Of a stretch of 18,382 nucleotides of DNA, positions 15,201 to 18,382 are shown piece after piece. The notes beneath the pieces were generated by a model that did no database searches, was not told the origin of the DNA, and saw nothing but the letters and a program-made list of their open reading frames with translations. This DNA is from Spirochaetaceae bacterium (GTDB taxonomy: Bacteria; Spirochaetota; Spirochaetia; Treponematales; Breznakiellaceae). The stretch covers positions 1 to 18,382 of the forward strand of contig JAITHF010000218.1 in NCBI GenBank assembly GCA_031280115.1, in the 5' to 3' direction. The first letter of the stretch is position 1. Every line of letters starts with the position of its first letter. The position numbers and the translations under genes were made by a program.

Positions 15201-18146
15201 CGCCAGTTCTTCAACCTTCTGCCAGATGAGGTTAAGGCGCCCGCCCACGCCGGCCTGCCGCGCCTGTTTCCAGGTATGCCGGATAAACTGTATTGAAACG
15301 CCTGCCTCCTGCTTCGGCGTAAAGACGCCCCCTTCAGGGGTAACAAGCGCCCAGCTTAGGGTCCCGCTTTCGCGCTGTTTCAGGAAATACGCTGAGTCTT
15401 CTGCGGCTTTGGCGGCGTCTTCGGCTTTAAGGGCCCCCTGGTCAAGCCGCGCGGCAATATAAAACGAGGCGGGATGGGCGATAACCGCGGCGGCGGCGGC
15501 AACTTCCTGCCGCGCCGCGTCCTGCGCCGAGGCTTCAAGCCGGTACCGGTAGGGCGCCCCTTGAACGCCGTCCCCGCCGGTTTCTTGGGCGATAACCGCA
15601 TCCCCGCCGGGGCCTAAGGTTCCCTCGCCCCGGGCCACATAGGAGCGCCCGTCCGGCGCCCCGGGGCCGAACCGCCATTTCTCCCAGTCCCCGCCAAGGC
15701 TGAAAAACGCGGGCTCCCTGGTCCAGTACCACGAATAAGACCCGCCTGAAAGGGCGCCTCCTGCAAGATAGGACGCCTTAAACACTGCGGACGCCTTGTC
15801 CCCGCTATACACCGTTACATCCGGCACTTTGAGGGACGCTTCAAACCGGAGGCGCTCGAAGTTCGCCACCGTAAACGGTACGGACTCGATGATTTCCCCT
15901 TTTTTTCTCGCGTAGTAGATGCGGTACTGCCCTGGGTCAAGGGACGGGGGCAGGGCGAAAGAGCCGTAACAGCCGCCGGTTTCGGTGGCCGTGCCGGAAA
16001 GCGCCGCTATGGCCTCCGCCGTAAACTCGCCTTGCGCCTCTATCGTGTAAGGCCCTGTATAGGGCTTGTAGGCCCCCTTTTTCAGATTGCGGTCAATGCC
16101 CCGAAACGTAACGGTTTCTCCGGGGCGGTACAGCCCCCTGTCGGTAAACAGAAAGACCACGGGCCGCTCTTTCTCGGCTGCGAAAGGGCTTACGGTATTT
16201 TCAATCCGGAACCGCCAGATATTATGGCTTGAGTTCGGGATGAACTCCGCCTCATCCCCGCCTGCGGCGGCGCCTCCCCCTTCCCGCACCCGTATCCTGA
16301 ACCCTTTGGCCTCGTCGGAGTAGACCGCAGGCGGGGTAAACAGGGACGCGAACTCCCCCTCCTCAAACGGGAACGCCGCAAGCCCGTTTCCGTCGGTTGC
16401 GCCGGACCTGACGGTGCGCAGCGGGCTAAGATGCCATGAATCAAGCCCGGAGGTGGCCCCCTCTAAGAGCTCCACCTGGGCCTGCGGCACCGCCTCCCCT
16501 GTGGAAAGGCGCGTTACCCAGACCAGCGCCTTGTTCGAGGCGTAGCGGGTGGTAATCCCCAGGTCCGTAACCTGGAGGGTAAGCCATTCGTCACGGGTTA
16601 TGACCGCTTTATTCCAAGAAGAGGCTGTTTTATACTGCCAGCGGAGCGCCACCGTCCCCTTGCCTCCAGGTCCGAGAAAGGGGGCAAGGTCTTCCATAAA
16701 GAACCGCTTTTTGTTTTTGGGCATAGCCGCAGTATCAAGAATACTGAGGGATTGCTCTGACCCCTTCATATAGGGGCTCGGCACCGGCGCGATGCCCCGG
16801 CTGAGGGCAAGGGGGTTCCGCGCCTCCCAGGGGTAGCGGGCTGGAAAAGAGGCTTCCAGCATTTTCGCCTGGGAGTCTTGGATATGCACGTAAGCGTTGG
16901 CGCTTCCCACGGACACGGGAACAGCAGCGTCTTTCCCCAGGGCCCTCCCCATAGAGTCCTTCAGCCCCGCCTTAATCAGCACCTGATAGTCCCGCTCGTA
17001 TTCAAGGGGGAGCTCGTTAAGCACCACAGTCTCTCCGTAGACCTTCACATTGTGTGCGTTAAGGGGGCCCAGGCCGCTCACGGCAAAATACTGTTCGGCG
17101 TTCTTTTTTTCCACCTCGTAACTAAACGTTAGGATAACCGGAATAGAGTCCCCCTCAAGGGTGCGGGGGCTTGCGTAGGAGCGGGTCTGGGCGCGGTAGA
17201 GCTGGAAAGGGATGAGCGTGTGAAAGGAGTAGGTTATGTCCTCAGCCGTTCCCGACGCGCCTCTCCGGGGGGCCGCGCCTTTGAGGAGCCGCACCTTCAT
17301 GGCCGTATCAAGGGGCGGCGCTTTTTTGAGCGTAATCCGCACCGCTTGTTCGGCATCCGCGTTCCGGCTGCCGTTTTCCCTGTTTTCTGGCCGTGAAAGG
17401 GTGAACTCCATGCCGCCTTCTTCCCCTTCGGGCCCCACTTTGATAAAGGGGGCGATGCTCGCAAGGTCAACCGGATGGGAAAAGAGGGCGTTGATAATCC
17501 GCCCGTCTTCGGGATGCACGTTCTGGGTACCCGTCCAAGCGTTTTCTATCTCCGCCCCAAGGTACCAGCGGCGGACGCTGAGGGGTTCGGTGGTGAAGGT
17601 GAAAGACGCCGGGCCTTCAAGGCTCTTGCCGCCCAGGGATTTGATTTTGTTTGAGAGGGTTACCGTATAGGTTTGCTGGGGAAGCAAGGGGGCGTCCGGC
17701 TCAAACGAGAGGAGTTTCGCGCCGTACCACCGGTACACGCCGGTAAGCGCCGGCTCGATAGCGAACAGGCCGGCGTCTTCTTTCATCGGCTTCCCCAGTT
17801 GGGCGAGGGGTACGGCGCTCTGGGAGAAGACCGCATAGAGCGAGGGGTTTTTCACCTCCGCCGGGAGTTCCCCCTGGGGGCCGCAGCCGGTCATGGTGAA
17901 GGGGCCGCCGCTTTCGGCAACGCCTGCCCCTGAGGGGTTGTTCAGGCTTTCCGCGGCCTCTTCCATAACGGTATAATAACGTATCCGGTAATCCGCAAGG
18001 CCCGCATTGACGGCCCCTTTGGACACGGCGGCGCTGGAGAATGACTGCCGGGTTTGCTGAGGGGCGCCCTGCTTTCCCCCGCATCCGGCTGACATCAAAA
18101 GGGCGGCGCCGCAAAACATAAAAACCGCTTTTTTTATCGATTCCAT
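12216..18146 (-). CDS. Bacterial alpha-2-macroglobulin lipoprotein with thioester
   Basis: The 1976-residue product is in the size range of large bacterial alpha-2-macroglobulins (YfhM type), periplasmic traps that react covalently with attacking proteases through an internal thioester. The N-terminus MESIKKAVFMFCGAALLMSAGC is a lipoprotein signal with Cys22 as the probable lipid anchor; the -3 residue is Ser instead of the usual Leu, a relaxed lipobox of the kind seen in spirochaetes. The macroglobulin segment DRGLYRPGET lies near 670, the bait region around 1230-1260, FRPTAVFEPYLL near 1264, and the thioester motif GCLEQ with Cys1490 and Gln1493, followed by the helical thioester domain. 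I chose ATG 18146, not 18158, because the latter sits inside the -10 box. The often-linked pbpC gene is not in the window. The gene is transcribed alone here and convergent with the SNF2 operon. Confidence 0.93.
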   Translation of the reverse strand: MESIKKAVFMFCGAALLMSAGCGGKQGAPQQTRQSFSSAAVSKGAVNAGLADYRIRYYTVMEEAAESLNNPSGAGVAESGGPFTMTGCGPQGELPAEVKNPSLYAVFSQSAVPLAQLGKPMKEDAGLFAIEPALTGVYRWYGAKLLSFEPDAPLLPQQTYTVTLSNKIKSLGGKSLEGPASFTFTTEPLSVRRWYLGAEIENAWTGTQNVHPEDGRIINALFSHPVDLASIAPFIKVGPEGEEGGMEFTLSRPENRENGSRNADAEQAVRITLKKAPPLDTAMKVRLLKGAAPRRGASGTAEDITYSFHTLIPFQLYRAQTRSYASPRTLEGDSIPVILTFSYEVEKKNAEQYFAVSGLGPLNAHNVKVYGETVVLNELPLEYERDYQVLIKAGLKDSMGRALGKDAAVPVSVGSANAYVHIQDSQAKMLEASFPARYPWEARNPLALSRGIAPVPSPYMKGSEQSLSILDTAAMPKNKKRFFMEDLAPFLGPGGKGTVALRWQYKTASSWNKAVITRDEWLTLQVTDLGITTRYASNKALVWVTRLSTGEAVPQAQVELLEGATSGLDSWHLSPLRTVRSGATDGNGLAAFPFEEGEFASLFTPPAVYSDEAKGFRIRVREGGGAAAGGDEAEFIPNSSHNIWRFRIENTVSPFAAEKERPVVFLFTDRGLYRPGETVTFRGIDRNLKKGAYKPYTGPYTIEAQGEFTAEAIAALSGTATETGGCYGSFALPPSLDPGQYRIYYARKKGEIIESVPFTVANFERLRFEASLKVPDVTVYSGDKASAVFKASYLAGGALSGGSYSWYWTREPAFFSLGGDWEKWRFGPGAPDGRSYVARGEGTLGPGGDAVIAQETGGDGVQGAPYRYRLEASAQDAARQEVAAAAAVIAHPASFYIAARLDQGALKAEDAAKAAEDSAYFLKQRESGTLSWALVTPEGGVFTPKQEAGVSIQFIRHTWKQARQAGVGGRLNLIWQKVEELAEERAVKAGAKGGIGAVHFTPQESGQWEARISARDQKNRLAVTCIPFYVTGGGWVLWGSDDVDSIALTPDKSRYAPGETARLLARSPLPKGKYLLTLEREGIVSERVIELDGSARTIDIPIEESFVPIIYAALTSYTTRSGPPGNTYYTPDLDKPKGLFGIAPLYVDNQSRHYAVTIETDKGVYAPGGRPLATLKVTQNGNPVPGAEVSFMAVDRGVLDLINYHVPDPLAYFYNPEHFPLGVRGGDSRSLLVDPVTYALADLQGGGGDEGSQDSSKLEERKDFRPTAVFEPYLLTGSDGTVTVSFPLPDSLTTYRCTAVAVGADAFGIKEQDLKVSAPLVAAVAAPRKLRWRDTGTVSLMLTNLEHQTVEAQVSLAAEDGKSRWDTVLAVDGADSQSARIPPGETAEVRFRVAALGAGESRLVFTLRSPKVNERIIKTVEVDRPVVYETVSTIGSLGGLGNPLAITEEGLVIPSFVPEGTGSLSLTLSASRLAQLKEALGYLLSYPYGCLEQRTAALLPLLAFGGHLAAFDLDTPVQDTKKVIEEELKRLSSYKLYDGSYPYWPGGQYGSALVSLRMAHIARLARKKGYAVPAALNTAEILGYLESNMDQIKKDAFLHGYSLWVRSLYPPALGGGEITAFLEKPETLSIPALSFGGLAALEAGQRSLAEKAASQIRRFARPGARALDLTDAFGRQGAFWGYEADRYALSLMLFHALEPENDMTSRLITALIARQRRGIWGNTASSFWAVLAFGQIADAEQQGARDVTARASLGGAPLLERRLSGYGGAAEGKTFLFSQDPLQSAPKDSLIPLRIEREGEGPLYYTASLRYGLPSELASARDEGLGVYVETFDSQGERVSDGMLLAGKTYTRRVVLSSSRDRTFVALRAPVPSGAEIVDASFVTSAAPPLADDEGRGGDEEGRQWQWNLPLRFIMDDEIRFHWDFFPAGKQEASFRFRAVMPGVYPTPPAQAECMYEEEVFGRSTGELMIISLSGR

Positions 18147-18153
18147 AAAGATA

Positions 18154-18182
18154 AGCATACCGGCCTGGGGGTTTAAAGTAAA
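18154..18182 (-). promoter_or_regulatory. Promoter of the alpha-2-macroglobulin gene, predicted leaderless
   Basis: On the minus strand TTTACT (18177-18182), a 17-bp spacer and TATGCT (18154-18159) are followed after seven bases by ATG 18146. Each box matches 4 of 6 consensus bases. There is no Shine-Dalgarno. Confidence 0.45.
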
Positions 18183-18204
18183 CCCGCCGTCCTTTGGGGG
18201 CGGC

Positions 18205-18308
18205 TTATTTTGCTAGCAAAGAACTTTATTTTGCTGGCAAAAAAACTTATTTTGCTGGCAAAAAAACGTATGCCGCCGGCAAAACAAGTTTTCCGGTTCA
18301 CCAAAAAA
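18205..18308 (+). repeat. Five-unit 21-bp palindromic array upstream of the alpha-2-macroglobulin gene
   Basis: Palindromic centres lie at about 18214, 18235, 18256, 18277 and 18298, exactly 21 bp apart: GCTAGC, GCTGGC, GCTGGC, GCCGGC and GGTTCACC. Most are flanked by TTTT on the left and AAAA on the right. The first is the perfect palindrome TTTGCTAGCAAA (18209-18220). The nearest unit lies about 25 bp upstream of the proposed -35 box. The last two units are degenerate. Confidence 0.85.
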
Positions 18309-18313
18309 GCTGT

Positions 18314-18367
18314 CCTGTCCCCCATAAATTCATTGTTTCAGAACGGATTACCCCCTGCGGGGGTTTT
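18314..18367 (+). repeat. Array boundary segment and GC hairpin at the window edge
   Basis: CCTGTCCCCCATAAATTCATTGT, ten bases, then ATTACC follows the array here. The array at 4925-5071 is followed by CCTGCCCCTGCATAAATCATTAT, ten bases and ATTACC (5083-5121) in the same orientation. It ends in ACCCCC-TGC-GGGGGT-TTT (18350-18367), which resembles a weak rho-independent terminator on the plus strand but is more likely part of the repeat. Confidence 0.55.
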
Positions 18368-18382
18368 AAACGGCTTCCTGCC

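Noticed and set aside
14388..15296. Plus-strand 302-codon frame inside the alpha-2-macroglobulin gene
   Set aside because: It is antisense to a well-supported gene, with low-complexity Arg/Gly/Pro content caused by GC-rich codon usage.

Overview
This GC-rich bacterial window holds eight protein-coding genes, one of them cut by the left edge, plus one gene remnant. The standard genetic code fits throughout. My best guess for the host is a Treponema-like gut spirochaete. The hints are a large alpha-2-macroglobulin lipoprotein with a relaxed lipobox, very repeat-rich intergenic DNA, and the overall gene style. No ribosomal or other marker gene is present, so this is a low-confidence inference.

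Layout. (1) 1-823: a partial exported or membrane protein gene on the minus strand, transcribed divergently from a PfkB-family sugar kinase gene; a promoter can be proposed for each. (2) 824-4673: the kinase meets, tail to tail with a 4-bp overlap, a minus-strand operon of two paralogous HEAT-like solenoid genes and a small J-domain protein. The first part of the operon is a tandem duplication with an exact 720-bp offset, and a third, 5'-truncated copy remains upstream. (3) 4670-5365: a gene-free repeat island with long imperfect inverted repeats, strong hairpins, a 21-bp palindromic tandem array and a polypyrimidine tract. (4) 5364-12184: a SWIM zinc-finger protein gene, divergent from a two-gene operon of a SNF2-family ATPase/helicase and an unrecognised 623-residue partner. 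(5) 12216-18146: a very large bacterial alpha-2-macroglobulin lipoprotein gene on the minus strand, with another 21-bp palindromic array upstream of its promoter.

The genes suggest two themes. The SWIM protein, SNF2 ATPase and its partner form a candidate DNA-transaction module, with the HEAT/J-domain operon reading the same way as the SWIM gene. The alpha-2-macroglobulin is a periplasmic, protease-trapping colonisation or defence factor.

The most unusual signal is a repeat family seen at three places: the island at 4760-5274, inside the SNF2 reading frame at about 8932-9190, and upstream of the alpha-2-macroglobulin gene at 18205-18367. Each locus has a tandem array with exactly 21 bp per unit (two helical turns) and an inverted repeat in every unit, yet the unit sequence differs completely between loci. 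Flanking sequences (a GTTTCAAC end, a TTTGG/CCAAA hairpin, and a CCTG..CATAAAT..ATTACC boundary) are shared between pairs of loci. A second pattern is that all four promoter-proximal genes whose promoters I can propose near the start codon have a -10 box only 5-8 nt before the ATG and no ribosome-binding site, as expected for leaderless mRNAs. Genes inside operons mostly have Shine-Dalgarno sequences.
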